Shown here piece after piece: positions 42,615-50,263 of a stretch of DNA of 64,000 nucleotides. How positions within the stretch are numbered: the stretch's first letter is position 1; every line of letters starts with the position of its first letter. The stretch spans positions 1-64,000 of the forward strand of contig NZ_KB904448.1 of assembly GCF_000380105.1 (NCBI RefSeq), read 5' to 3'. Position numbers and translations under genes: made by a program. Source of the stretch: Streptococcus orisratti DSM 15617. Lineage in GTDB: Bacteria; Bacillota; Bacilli; Lactobacillales; Streptococcaceae. The notes under the pieces are model-generated. The model had not been told where the DNA came from and did not search any database. It was given only the letters and a program-made list of their open reading frames with translations.

Positions 42615-42912
42615 TTGTTTTCCTTTCCAGCAAAAAAGGACTAAAAACAACTATTTTCTACATTGTTTCTAGCCTTTTTCACTATTTTATTACCAAAATG
42701 ACATACTAGGGAACGCTACATCCCCACATTAGAAACGTGATAACGGTGGGAACGAACGTAATAATTGAGCGATTTAAATGTACCCGCTTGCGAATTTTGC
42801 GAAATTGCACGTTTGAGGGGGCGTCGGTCTTAGTCTCCCAAGGGTTTAGAGATTTCATCCCCCCTCCCCCATATGGTTAAAAATTGGATACTTTTGTAAC
42901 GAAACTCCAAGA
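42615..42912. other. Non-coding GC-rich interval between HNH and downstream phage genes; candidate cos region
   Basis: Nearly 300 bp has no gene and is richer in G/C than its surroundings (GAGGGGGCGTCGG near 42815-42828; CCCCCCTCCCCC near 42860-42870). In HK97-like phages an HNH endonuclease precedes the terminase genes and helps cleave the cos site nearby. I cannot define single-stranded end sequences from this alone. Confidence 0.35.
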
Positions 42913-43278
42913 CTAAAATCGATACGTATACTCCACATATCGGTCAGTCGTCTTGGTCTTCCTGTCATGACAAGACTTACAAAGTGCTTGCCAGTTGGTT
43001 TGATTCCAAAAGAGTTCTTGGTCACCTCTGTGGGGTGTGATATGGTCAACCACTATTGCCTTGGTCAATCGACCTTTGACTTTACATTGAACACAGAGTG
43101 GATGAACTTTTAAGTAACGAAGTCGTGCTTTATTCCACTGGGCATTGTATCCTTTGGCTCTGGTTGACTTGGTATCCAGTTGGTAGTTTGCTTTATGGTT
43201 CTCACAATACTTCTGTCCATAAGGTACTAGGTTAGGACAACCATTTTGTTTACAAGGTGTGCTTGGTCTTCTTGGCAT
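42913..43278 (-). CDS. HNH endonuclease
   Basis: A 121-aa protein (MPRRPSTPCKQNGCPNLVPYGQKYCENH...; ATG 43278 after GGAGGG). An N-terminal zinc knuckle CKQNGCPN...KYCENH is followed by the HNH domain: HPLCVQCKVKGRL, IVVDHITPHRGDQELFWNQTNWQALCKSCHDRKT, with the catalytic Asp-His pair in VDHITPH, the Asn in QTNW and the distal CxxCH. It is typical of phage packaging-associated HNH nucleases, upstream of terminase in transcription order. Confidence 0.93.
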   Translation of the reverse strand: MPRRPSTPCKQNGCPNLVPYGQKYCENHKANYQLDTKSTRAKGYNAQWNKARLRYLKVHPLCVQCKVKGRLTKAIVVDHITPHRGDQELFWNQTNWQALCKSCHDRKTKTTDRYVEYTYRF

Positions 43279-43302
43279 TTTCCCTCCAAAGAAAAAGCAC
43301 AA

Positions 43303-43674
43303 TTATTCAAGGTAATTGTACTTTACTAATCTATTTATTGCCCTACAAAATAACGTCCATTCTCTTGGAAAATTATTATCGCCCGAGCAATTGTAGGTTC
43401 TTCCATTCATGACAAATGATACATTCCACTGAGTACCATCTAAAATCTCCATCTCATTTGAATAATATTCCTTCCATTCAGACAGTTTCACACGTTTTAA
43501 TTGATTTAAGAAGAAAAATAATCGGAGATTGGAGATTGTTTTTATCTCTGCTTCTGTCTCAGGAAATTTTTGGATCCTTACCAATTTTTCTTCTACGTTA
43601 ACGTCAATTGAAATCATCGGCAACATGAAACTAAAAAGTGATACGGTTATATATGATACTTGAGGATTGGACAT
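43303..43674 (-). CDS. Phage hypothetical protein
   Basis: A 123-aa protein (MSNPQVSYITVSLFSFMLPMISIDVNVEEKLVRIQKF...). The hydrophobic opening (VSLFSFMLPMISI) may be a buried strand or a weak membrane segment. The rest is mixed alpha/beta with a late Cys (YNCSGDNNFPREWTLF). AAGGAGTATTCAT precedes the ATG. It sits between MetK and HNH; no family is recognised. Confidence 0.55.
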   Translation of the reverse strand: MSNPQVSYITVSLFSFMLPMISIDVNVEEKLVRIQKFPETEAEIKTISNLRLFFFLNQLKRVKLSEWKEYYSNEMEILDGTQWNVSFVMNGRTYNCSGDNNFPREWTLFCRAINRLVKYNYLE

Positions 43675-43704
43675 ATGAATACTCCTTTACTCTCAATTAT
43701 ATCA

Positions 43705-44742
43705 CTATTTCTCCCAAGGAAGATAGGCTTTTGTGAAATGCCCAAAGCAAGTTGTCTCGGTGTAGTCTACATTCAAGAGATTAAGTTCCTTAATGATACC
43801 TCGTGGTGTTAAATCATAACGCTCACGAATCATTCCTTCCAGTTGTTTTGCGGTGTAGCGACTGGTACCAAAGGTATCTACATACACCGAAACAGGTTTG
43901 GCTACTCCAATGGCATAGGCTAATTGTACTTCACATCGTTTCGCATACCCTTCTCGAACAATATCCTTAGCAATCTTTCGTGCCATGTATGTAGCTGAGC
44001 GGTCCACCTTGCTTGGATCTTTTCCAGAGAAAGCACCGCCACCATGATGTGCGAAACCACCATAGGTATCTGCCACAATTTTTCGACCAGTAACTCCTGC
44101 ATCCGCAAATGAGCCACCAAGAACAAAACGTCCAGTTGGATTGACTAGAACTTTGAAATCTAGATTCTGACGGTAACGAAGGGCAACTGACATCATTGCC
44201 TCTGTCACAATTCGTTTCACTTTATCCAAGTCAGCCGATGCTGTATGTTGGATAGAAACCAAAAAGGTATCAATCCGATTCTTCTCATAGTCGTAGGAAA
44301 CCTGAGCTTTGGCATCCTTTCCAAGTAAGGGGTTACCAAGCGACATCAGTTTCTCAAGGACTCGGGTTGCTAGAACATAAGGAAGTGGTAGGTACTCAGG
44401 AGTTTCGTCTGTCGCATAACCAAACATCATTCCTTGGTCACCAGCACCACCATTATCTACTCCTTGTGCAATATCTGAGCTTTGGAGCCCAAGTAAATTT
44501 GTTACTTGGACGTTCTTCAAACCAAGTGGCTCGACAACCTGACGAACAATGTTCTCGAGATTAATGTAATGTCTTGTCGAAATTTCACCAGCTACTATAA
44601 CCTGGTTATCTTTGATTAAGGTCTCAACTGCCACTCGACTTGATTTGTCATACTTTAGACACTCCGTCAAAATGGCATCTGAAATCTGATCACAGATTTT
44701 ATCTGGGTGTCCAACCGACACTTGTTCACTAGAAATAATCAT
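43705..44742 (-). CDS. metK: Phage-borne S-adenosylmethionine synthetase
   Basis: This 345-aa enzyme makes AdoMet from methionine and ATP. Family motifs are present: SVGHPDKICDQISDAIL (N-terminal ATP-binding His), GAGDQGMMFGYA, FVLGGSFADAGVTGRKIVADTYGG, GGGAFSGKDPSKVDRSATYMAR and KPVSVYVDTFGTS. It is about 40-50 residues shorter than cellular MetK (about 395 aa), with most core motifs retained. Its position among two DNA methylases implies it secures methyl donor for phage DNA modification. The RBS is within GTGGAGGAATT. Confidence 0.95.
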   Translation of the reverse strand: MIISSEQVSVGHPDKICDQISDAILTECLKYDKSSRVAVETLIKDNQVIVAGEISTRHYINLENIVRQVVEPLGLKNVQVTNLLGLQSSDIAQGVDNGGAGDQGMMFGYATDETPEYLPLPYVLATRVLEKLMSLGNPLLGKDAKAQVSYDYEKNRIDTFLVSIQHTASADLDKVKRIVTEAMMSVALRYRQNLDFKVLVNPTGRFVLGGSFADAGVTGRKIVADTYGGFAHHGGGAFSGKDPSKVDRSATYMARKIAKDIVREGYAKRCEVQLAYAIGVAKPVSVYVDTFGTSRYTAKQLEGMIRERYDLTPRGIIKELNLLNVDYTETTCFGHFTKAYLPWEK

Positions 44743-44754
44743 AATTCCTCCACG

Positions 44755-44777
44755 AAAAAAAGCCCAACCCTTGGGCT
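44755..44777 (-). terminator. Terminator between the 60-aa gene and metK
   Basis: On the minus strand AGCCCAA-GGG-TTGGGCT (7-bp stem, 3-nt loop) is followed by TTTTTTTCG. It lies 10 nt past the stop of the small gene and 13 nt before the metK start, so metK transcription would need read-through or its own promoter. Confidence 0.8.
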
Positions 44778-44787
44778 AGGCTTTGGT

Positions 44788-44970
44788 TTATTTTACTGAT
44801 TGACGACCTGCTTCGTAGGCTCTCTCCAATGCTCTTTTGATTCCCCAAACCGAAACATCGTAGAAATCGAGGTTGTCGCTCCAACGTTTTTCCAAAGTTT
44901 CAACTTGAAGTTCTTCTTTAGCAATCTCTGTTAAAATGGCATTGAGTTTTTCTTGTTGACGCTTTGTCAT
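44788..44970 (-). CDS. Small phage protein (DUF6900-like)
   Basis: A 60-aa helical protein (MTKRQQEKLNAILTEIAKEELQVETLEKRWSDNLDFYDVSVWGIKRALERAYEAGRQSVK is the full product; its key part is the VSVWGIKRALERAYEAG block). That block resembles a small Firmicute phage family I know as DUF6900, with modest confidence. ATG 44970 follows GAAGAGGAGAAC; the longer frame is leader. It is transcribed from the duplicated promoter at 45002-45030 and ended by a terminator. Confidence 0.6.
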   Translation of the reverse strand: MTKRQQEKLNAILTEIAKEELQVETLEKRWSDNLDFYDVSVWGIKRALERAYEAGRQSVK

Positions 44971-45001
44971 GGTATTGTTCTCCTCTTCTTTTGTTGTGTA
45001 C

Positions 45002-45030
45002 ATATTAACTCTAAAAAGGAGATATATCCA
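45002..45030 (-). promoter_or_regulatory. Phage promoter, copy 2 of a duplicated cassette
   Basis: Minus strand TGGATA (45025-45030), 17 bp, TAATAT (45002-45007). The -35 is weak, as in activator-dependent promoters. The 11-bp-period array at 45096-45167 lies 66-137 bp upstream. Confidence 0.65.
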
Positions 45031-45095
45031 GTCATTACTGGGTATTTTTTATCTTTTTTGACACTTACAATTCTACCACAAATTTTGACAAAGTG

Positions 45096-45167
45096 AGGTC
45101 AATGTTAGGTCACACTTAGTGCAGGGGTAGGTTACTGGTAGGTCAAGGGTAGGTCAGGGAGAGGTTA
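45096..45167. repeat. Seven AGGTCA-type repeats with exact 11-bp period
   Basis: Units start at 45096 (AGGTCA), 45107 (AGGTCA), 45118 (AGTGCA, degenerate), 45129 (AGGTTA), 45140 (AGGTCA), 45151 (AGGTCA) and 45162 (AGGTTA). Several share a GGGT or GGT lead. All sites face the same side of the helix. The last unit reaches into the stop codon of the HTH gene at 45165. It could be an activator/initiator binding array or part of an origin. Confidence 0.75.
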
Positions 45168-45641
45168 CTTTTCCAAAGAAAATCCCATCTTCATATTCAC
45201 TTCCCTAACATGGTCTAAGACCTTACGACGCCAATTTCTAACAGTACTTCGACTAATATGAAACTCTCTCATCAAACTATCCCAATTACTATCTGTCTTA
45301 AGCATGGATTGCGCAAAATCATACAAATCTCCCTTTAGAAATTTTAAAGCCATCTCAAAATTATCAAGGTCATTAGCCAATCGGATATATCGTTGCGATA
45401 AATCCGCCAATTGTTCCTCATTTTCCTGAATCATCTTCTCACGAAAATTCAGTGCAATCATCTCTGACCGTCGATTGGTAGGTGTACTTTTAACTCTAGG
45501 TTCATCAGATTTTTCAAAAACGAGTGAACCAATAACCTCATTTTCTGTCACTGGTTTGAAATGTTCCAAACGATACTTTAACATCTCCAAGTCACTTTTG
45601 AGTTCATTGTAATTCGTCAGTATGTGCTCTGCCTTATCCAT
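45165..45641 (-). CDS. Phage sigma-like/ArpU-type HTH regulator
   Basis: A 158-aa protein. Most of it is helical (HILTNYNELKSDLEMLKYRLEHF, EMIALNFREKMIQENEEQLADL). A C-terminal helix-turn-helix (MLKTDSNWDSLMREFHISRSTVRNWRRKVLDHV) resembles sigma region 4/DUF1492-ArpU late regulators of streptococcal and enterococcal phages. It lies beside the seven-repeat array and upstream of the structural genes in transcription order, so it is a fair candidate for the late-gene activator. RBS AGGAGGGGC, overlapping the SNF2 gene by 8 nt. Confidence 0.7.
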   Translation of the reverse strand: MDKAEHILTNYNELKSDLEMLKYRLEHFKPVTENEVIGSLVFEKSDEPRVKSTPTNRRSEMIALNFREKMIQENEEQLADLSQRYIRLANDLDNFEMALKFLKGDLYDFAQSMLKTDSNWDSLMREFHISRSTVRNWRRKVLDHVREVNMKMGFSLEK

Positions 45642-47010
45642 CTGCCCCTCCTACTTGTGCTTTAACAGCTGCAATCAGCCGTTCTTGTTGTGCATCTTTG
45701 TTTTCTAATGCCTTAAGGATTTCCTCATCAATCGTTCCTTCAGTCACAATGTGTTGGATAACAACTGTCTCAGCCTCCTGACCTTGACGCCAAAGTCGTG
45801 CATTGGTTTGTTGGTATAGTTCCAAAGACCACGTTAATCCAAACCAGACCAAGTTGTGACCACCTTTTTGGAGGTTCAACCCATGACCTGCTCCAGCTGG
45901 ATGAAGTAAGCCAACTGGAACATTACCCTTATTCCATTCACGAATATCTTCTTCTGTTTTCAACACCCGACTCTTTACCTTGAGTTTTTCTAAACGACCC
46001 ATAATCCGAGCCAAGTCATGTTTGAACCAATAGGCAACTAAGACAGGTTCTCCATTCGCGGATTCGAGGATATCTTCAAGGGCATCTAGTTTCTGTTCAT
46101 GTAATGCCACAACCGTATGATCATCAGAATATACGGCTCCATTGGACAACTGAACTAACTTGTTCGTAAGGCTTGCAGCATTGGAAGCAGTTACTTCTAG
46201 TCCATCTAACTCTGACAATACATACTCTTTCTTAAACTGAATGTATTTTTCTTTTTCCTTTTCTGTCATACGCATCAGTTTCTTGGTTGAAATCAATTCA
46301 GGCATCTCCAGATAGTCTAATGCTTTCATGGAAATGGTTATATCACTAATCTTGTCTTGAATTTGACACTCCGCATAGTCCATGGGGATGTATTCATAGA
46401 CAATATTGCCATTGCGACGACCTTCTTCAAAGTAGCGACTACGAAACTCACCAATGAATCGACCAAGACGTTCCCCACCATCAATGACTTTAAACTCTGC
46501 GAACAAGTCCATCAGTCCATTAGAACTCGGTGTTCCTGTTAGTCCAACCACTCGCTTCATGTAAGGTCGCATAGCCATGAAGGCTTTGAAACGCTTGGAT
46601 TGCCATGACTTGAAAGAACTCAATTCATCAATTACTACCATATCCCACTTGAAATAGGGACTACATTGTTCTACCAACCAAGGGAGGTTTTCACGATTGA
46701 CGATATAGATATCCGCATCTTTCTGAAGAGCTTCCTTTCGTTGCTTGGGAGTACCAACTATTTTCGAATACCGTAAGTGACGCAACTCAGACCATTGCTC
46801 AATCTCATCACTCCAGACAGTATTTGCGACTCGAAGTGGGGCAATAACCAAAACCTTTGTGACTTCAAATCTGTCAAACATCAATTCATTCACTGCAGAC
46901 AAGGTTGTAGCCGTCTTCCCCATCCCCATGTCTAATATGACTGCTGCATAAGGGTGACCTATGATGAAGTCCTTGGCGACTACCTGATAGTTATGTAATG
47001 TCAATTTCAT
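45634..47010 (-). CDS. SNF2/DEAD-type phage helicase
   Basis: A 458-aa SF2 translocase. Motif I is ILDMGMGKTATTLSAV (about residues 26-41), Ia VLVIAPLRVANTVW, II VIDELSSFKSW (DELS variant of DEAH), III GLTGTPSSNGLMDL. The C-terminal RecA lobe has VLVAYWFKHDLARIM, LHPAGAGHGLNLQKGGHNLVWFGLTWSLELYQQTNARLWRQGQ (motifs V-VI with QTNARLWRQGQ). It overlaps the VRR-NUC gene by 20 nt, a standard pairing in this replication module. Confidence 0.93.
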   Translation of the reverse strand: MKLTLHNYQVVAKDFIIGHPYAAVILDMGMGKTATTLSAVNELMFDRFEVTKVLVIAPLRVANTVWSDEIEQWSELRHLRYSKIVGTPKQRKEALQKDADIYIVNRENLPWLVEQCSPYFKWDMVVIDELSSFKSWQSKRFKAFMAMRPYMKRVVGLTGTPSSNGLMDLFAEFKVIDGGERLGRFIGEFRSRYFEEGRRNGNIVYEYIPMDYAECQIQDKISDITISMKALDYLEMPELISTKKLMRMTEKEKEKYIQFKKEYVLSELDGLEVTASNAASLTNKLVQLSNGAVYSDDHTVVALHEQKLDALEDILESANGEPVLVAYWFKHDLARIMGRLEKLKVKSRVLKTEEDIREWNKGNVPVGLLHPAGAGHGLNLQKGGHNLVWFGLTWSLELYQQTNARLWRQGQEAETVVIQHIVTEGTIDEEILKALENKDAQQERLIAAVKAQVGGADG

Positions 47011-47272
47011 CTAGCACTTCTCCAATCATCTCAATGCGGTCAATCACATAAACCTTGAAACCTAACCGTGCGAACAGTTTATGCCTTGACACTTGTAACT
47101 CCCTTGGCTTTTGGTCAGGAGCCTTCACTTCCACCAAGCCAAACTTACCCTTAGGTAAAAACACCAAACGATCTGGTACACCAGAAAAAGATGGCGATAC
47201 CCATTTAAGACAAATGCCTCCTCTAGCTTTCACAGACTTCACCAAGGCTTGCTCAACGTACTTTTCTCTCAT
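46991..47272 (-). CDS. VRR-NUC endonuclease
   Basis: A 93-aa PD-(D/E)XK nuclease of the virus-type replication-repair family. It reads REKYVEQALVKSVKARGGICLKWVSPSFSGVPDRLVFLPKGKFGLVEVKAPDQ, with catalytic Glu near the start, Asp in GVPDRL and E-V-K in LVEVKAP. Such nucleases cut branched DNA and pair with SNF2 helicases in Firmicute phages. The start at 47272 is chosen from AAAGGA upstream; an ATG seven codons earlier is in frame. Confidence 0.93.
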   Translation of the reverse strand: MREKYVEQALVKSVKARGGICLKWVSPSFSGVPDRLVFLPKGKFGLVEVKAPDQKPRELQVSRHKLFARLGFKVYVIDRIEMIGEVLDEIDIT

Positions 47273-47554
47273 CGTTCTAAATCCTTTCATCAAATTGAAG
47301 TGTGTAGGTCTAGTGCAGTCATTTCCAAAACTCCTCTTATAGGCTTTTTTATAGTAATTTTTGCTTATAGGATAGTTTTAGAAAAGACCATAATAGACCT
47401 ACATAAAATCAAAAAATGTCACTCATGTTGGTCGTTTAACTAATTTGTTCTAGTAATTAGAATTTATTAGTTTTTGACAAAGGGGCAACGACCGACACGT
47501 TTCCAATCTCTATCGACCTCTGGTGTGGAGGTAGACCGTAAAAAATGTCGGTCA
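47273..47554. other. Non-coding interval with inverted repeats between primase and VRR-NUC
   Basis: It holds TGTAGGTCTA (47303-47312) and its exact inverse TAGACCTACA (47394-47403), two TTATAGG direct repeats, and GACCTCTGGTGTGGAGGTAGACC near 47515-47537. The AGGTC core recalls the array at 45096-45167. Placed next to the primase-helicase gene, it is a candidate phage replication origin. No gene is seen. Confidence 0.5.
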
Positions 47555-49840
47555 TTAATCTAAGAAATCATAGCCATCCTCTACCAATTTCAAACCAAGA
47601 ATGAAGTTACCTTTACTTGTCCGTTTTCGTTTAAACCCTGCCTGCTCAAGTGCAGAATAAAAATCGGTTGTACTGCGTGTATACTCCATGTTTTTGGCGC
47701 AATAAGCACGATACTGACTGTATAGTTCTCCTGATTTTTCTGACAACTGGTCGCCAACTTGACAACAGTCACCAAGGAAGTGTCCTAACCAATCATTTGC
47801 TTCACGATAGGCTTTGACGGAAGCTGATACGGCAGCTGGTACATTTGTTTTGAAGTTCGCTTTGATGGCTTTTTCTGCACCTTCGATAATCCAAGACATG
47901 ATGGCTGGTGCTGCATTGTCATACAAATGGTCCGCAAAGTTTTTGATGTCAGAGCGACCAGTGATTTTGGCATTAAATGGGATAACAAGCAAACGTCGCC
48001 ACGTTCCATCATCGTTCGCTCCTACTTTAGGCAGATGGTTAGTGTAAAGAACTAGCGTATGTGATGGCACGAAGTGAAAAGGGTCCTTGTACTTTTTCTC
48101 AGCTTGGATTTCATCTGTTGAGGTTATCTGCTTAACAACGGCTGTATTGAGCCGCATACCCTCAGCCATCTCAGAAGCAATGACCAGACGTTTACCTTTA
48201 AGCTCAGCAAGCTCAGGACTGACATTTCGCTTGTTTGACATAGTTAAGGCATCAGCTGATAGTTTCCCAGAGTAGCTTCCAAGTACTCGAGCGATGGTGT
48301 TCCAAAAAGTAGACTTGCCGTTCGCTCCGCCTCCATAGGCAATAATCATGTGTTCCTGATAGACCTTACCGATAGCTGCCATACCAATAATTTCTTGAAC
48401 ATAATCAATTAATTCTTGGTCATTACAGAAAAAGGTAGCTAAAGTTTCCTGCCATAATCCCATTCCCTGATCACTAGGGGAGACTGCGGTTATTTTAGTT
48501 ATATAATCTTCAGGATTGTGTTCTTGTTGCCCATTTATTCCTTTTCGTAAATCATAGGTAGCCTCTGGGGTATTGAGTAATAAGTTATCACTATCTAATT
48601 CTGACAATTCAACTGAAAGCATCGGCTTGGCTGTATTATAGACAGCCATCAAATTCTTATAGTCACGATGTTTCATAACAAATTTATGAAACTCTTTAGC
48701 TGCAAGATAAGCTTTTAAATATTTCAATTGAAGTGGAGTTTCGACTGCATTTTCTAGACGCTTTCCTCCAGCCTTTATGGTTAATTCATCAATACCTGAA
48801 GACTGAAGTTGCTTATCTGCAGATTCCAAGAGTGCATTCGCTTCAGCAAGTTGCTCATCAGTAAAGTGTACAACTGCACCTAGTGCCAACTGCTTATTCT
48901 CACGCCAGTGAGTTCCGTCATAGTAAAGATAGTCAGTTGCGTTGGTGTAGGCCAGCTTATTAGCATATTCTCTAGCAAGCACACCAGCCTCGCCTACATC
49001 TGAGTAATCATCTGGTTTTAATGTTTCTCTATTGAAAGCATCGGGAGCCACGTAGCCTTTAGATGTTTTTATAGTTCTATTGTAGAATCGCACAGCACTA
49101 CCCCAGATGGTATCTAACTCTGCTTTATCAAGTGGCGGTACACATTTCTGAGCCTGTTCATCAAAGCTATCTCTTGATTCTTGCGTTACTCCTAAACGTT
49201 TTAGAATTTTTGCTGCAAAGACTGACATGGTAGAGTTACGACTGCCTTGCTGGATTGGACCATTTGGTGGCGTATAGAAGTCTGCATCGAAATCTTCCTC
49301 GTCATCAATAGATACAGCTTGAAACAAATCTTCATCAATAATTAGCCATGAATCATGCCATATAACCTGTGCATTTGGATTTCCAAAGAAGAAACGTGCC
49401 GCATCCTTGGCATTATCATCAAAAAACTTGTATTGATTACAAAGTTCTTCCTTCATAGCTACGTAGACATCTTTATCAGTTACCTCATTGATTTGGAAGT
49501 AAATATGATATTTTGGTCTTGGAGCTTTTCCTGCCTTTGCCTGCATATGACTTCGACTAGTTACCAAGGCAAAATTGTAATCCGCAAAGATTTCTTTTAA
49601 TCGCTCGACCGTCATCCATTCATCTGGATTTTCAGAATGGTCATTATCAATATCCATGACCAAAACGTCCGACTTAATGAAATTTGCATTTGAGCGTGTA
49701 TTGTTTAAAAACAGCCCTGCCACATGGTCAAATTGCGCAACAGTTTGTAGCGATATTTCATCAGTAATAGTAACTTGATTGGGATAGACCGTGGTTGTCT
49801 GAACCCCATTCTGTCCTGAATGAGATAAGGTAAATTGCAT
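47555..49840 (-). CDS. Phage primase-helicase (P4/D5 type, SF3)
   Basis: A 761-aa protein. The N-terminal half holds a primase-like region with VLVMDIDNDHSENPDEW (catalytic DxD) and PKYHIYFQ. A D5_N helical domain occupies about 300-460. The SF3 helicase has Walker A AYGGGANGKSTFWNTI at about residue 510, Walker B and motif C in LVIASEMAEG and HTLVLYTNHLPKV. The C-terminus (DWLGHFLGDCCQVGDQ) is the usual winged-helix zone. It starts phage DNA synthesis. TATGGAGGGTGC precedes the ATG. It is controlled by the composite element at 49890-49922. Confidence 0.9.
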   Translation of the reverse strand: MQFTLSHSGQNGVQTTTVYPNQVTITDEISLQTVAQFDHVAGLFLNNTRSNANFIKSDVLVMDIDNDHSENPDEWMTVERLKEIFADYNFALVTSRSHMQAKAGKAPRPKYHIYFQINEVTDKDVYVAMKEELCNQYKFFDDNAKDAARFFFGNPNAQVIWHDSWLIIDEDLFQAVSIDDEEDFDADFYTPPNGPIQQGSRNSTMSVFAAKILKRLGVTQESRDSFDEQAQKCVPPLDKAELDTIWGSAVRFYNRTIKTSKGYVAPDAFNRETLKPDDYSDVGEAGVLAREYANKLAYTNATDYLYYDGTHWRENKQLALGAVVHFTDEQLAEANALLESADKQLQSSGIDELTIKAGGKRLENAVETPLQLKYLKAYLAAKEFHKFVMKHRDYKNLMAVYNTAKPMLSVELSELDSDNLLLNTPEATYDLRKGINGQQEHNPEDYITKITAVSPSDQGMGLWQETLATFFCNDQELIDYVQEIIGMAAIGKVYQEHMIIAYGGGANGKSTFWNTIARVLGSYSGKLSADALTMSNKRNVSPELAELKGKRLVIASEMAEGMRLNTAVVKQITSTDEIQAEKKYKDPFHFVPSHTLVLYTNHLPKVGANDDGTWRRLLVIPFNAKITGRSDIKNFADHLYDNAAPAIMSWIIEGAEKAIKANFKTNVPAAVSASVKAYREANDWLGHFLGDCCQVGDQLSEKSGELYSQYRAYCAKNMEYTRSTTDFYSALEQAGFKRKRTSKGNFILGLKLVEDGYDFLD

Positions 49841-49889
49841 TATGCACCCTCCATATTTTTGCAGTAATTTTAGAAATATATCTTCTTAA

Positions 49890-49922
49890 CTTACTAAGTA
49901 AGAATCTGACAAATTTTTCCGC
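49890..49922 (-). promoter_or_regulatory. Composite phage control element facing the primase unit
   Basis: Minus strand GCGGAAAAAT (49913-49922), 10 nt, CTTACTTAGTAAG (49890-49902, perfect 13-bp palindrome). It lies 50 nt upstream of the primase start. It shares box, spacing and an adjacent A-rich tract with the element at 19598-19630. The surrounding 49841-50128 interval is otherwise non-coding and contains the next two copies. Confidence 0.7.
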
Positions 49923-50012
49923 TCTTTCAGAAAAAAACATTCAAAAAAATAGAAGTTTCCTATTAAATTGCACAGGAAACTTTTTTGATATTCAAAAATT
50001 TTTTCAAATCTA

Positions 50013-50045
50013 ACGGAAAAACATCACTTGGTTCTACTTAGTAAT
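50013..50045 (+). promoter_or_regulatory. Composite control element facing the early rightward operon, distal copy
   Basis: ACGGAAAAAC (50013-50022), 10 nt, TCTACTTAGTAAT (50033-50045). It matches the strong copies in 8 of 10 box bases and 10 of 13 palindrome bases, with the same 10-nt spacing and opposite orientation to the primase copy. Confidence 0.6.
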
Positions 50046-50080
50046 GTGTAAGAGGTATGTCTAAAAAAATCTCTTGCAAA

Positions 50081-50113
50081 GTGGAAAATTTAATAAAAAC
50101 CTTACTTAGTAAG
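50081..50113 (+). promoter_or_regulatory. Composite control element facing the early rightward operon, proximal copy
   Basis: GTGGAAAATT (50081-50090), 10 nt, CTTACTTAGTAAG (50101-50113, perfect). It ends 15 nt before the first ATG (50129) and abuts the RBS. This favours an operator or translational-leader role over a simple -10 box for this copy. Confidence 0.65.
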
Positions 50114-50128
50114 ATAGGAGGACCAAAT

Positions 50129-50263
50129 ATGGTAAACGAACCATACATCAAACCTGATGAAGACGTAGCTGATACTCTCATAGCTATCAGCGTCATCTCA
50201 AAACTACTCGCTAAAAAAATTATGGAGGAAGAAAGTAATGAGCAAAATGAAAGAACTGAATAG
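50129..50263 (+). CDS. Small acidic early phage protein
   Basis: A 44-aa protein (MVNEPYIKPDEDVADTLIAI...SNEQNERTE). The ATG at 50129 has AGGAGG 7 nt upstream; an earlier in-frame start lacks an RBS and would run through the control element. It is one charged helix; no family is recognised. First gene of the rightward operon and overlapping the next by 26 nt. Confidence 0.6.
   Translation: MVNEPYIKPDEDVADTLIAISVISKLLAKKIMEEESNEQNERTE

Noticed and set aside
45096-45167. CRISPR-like array
   Set aside because: Units are 6 bp with 5-bp separators, far shorter than CRISPR repeats and spacers, and no cas genes are present; a binding-site array fits better.
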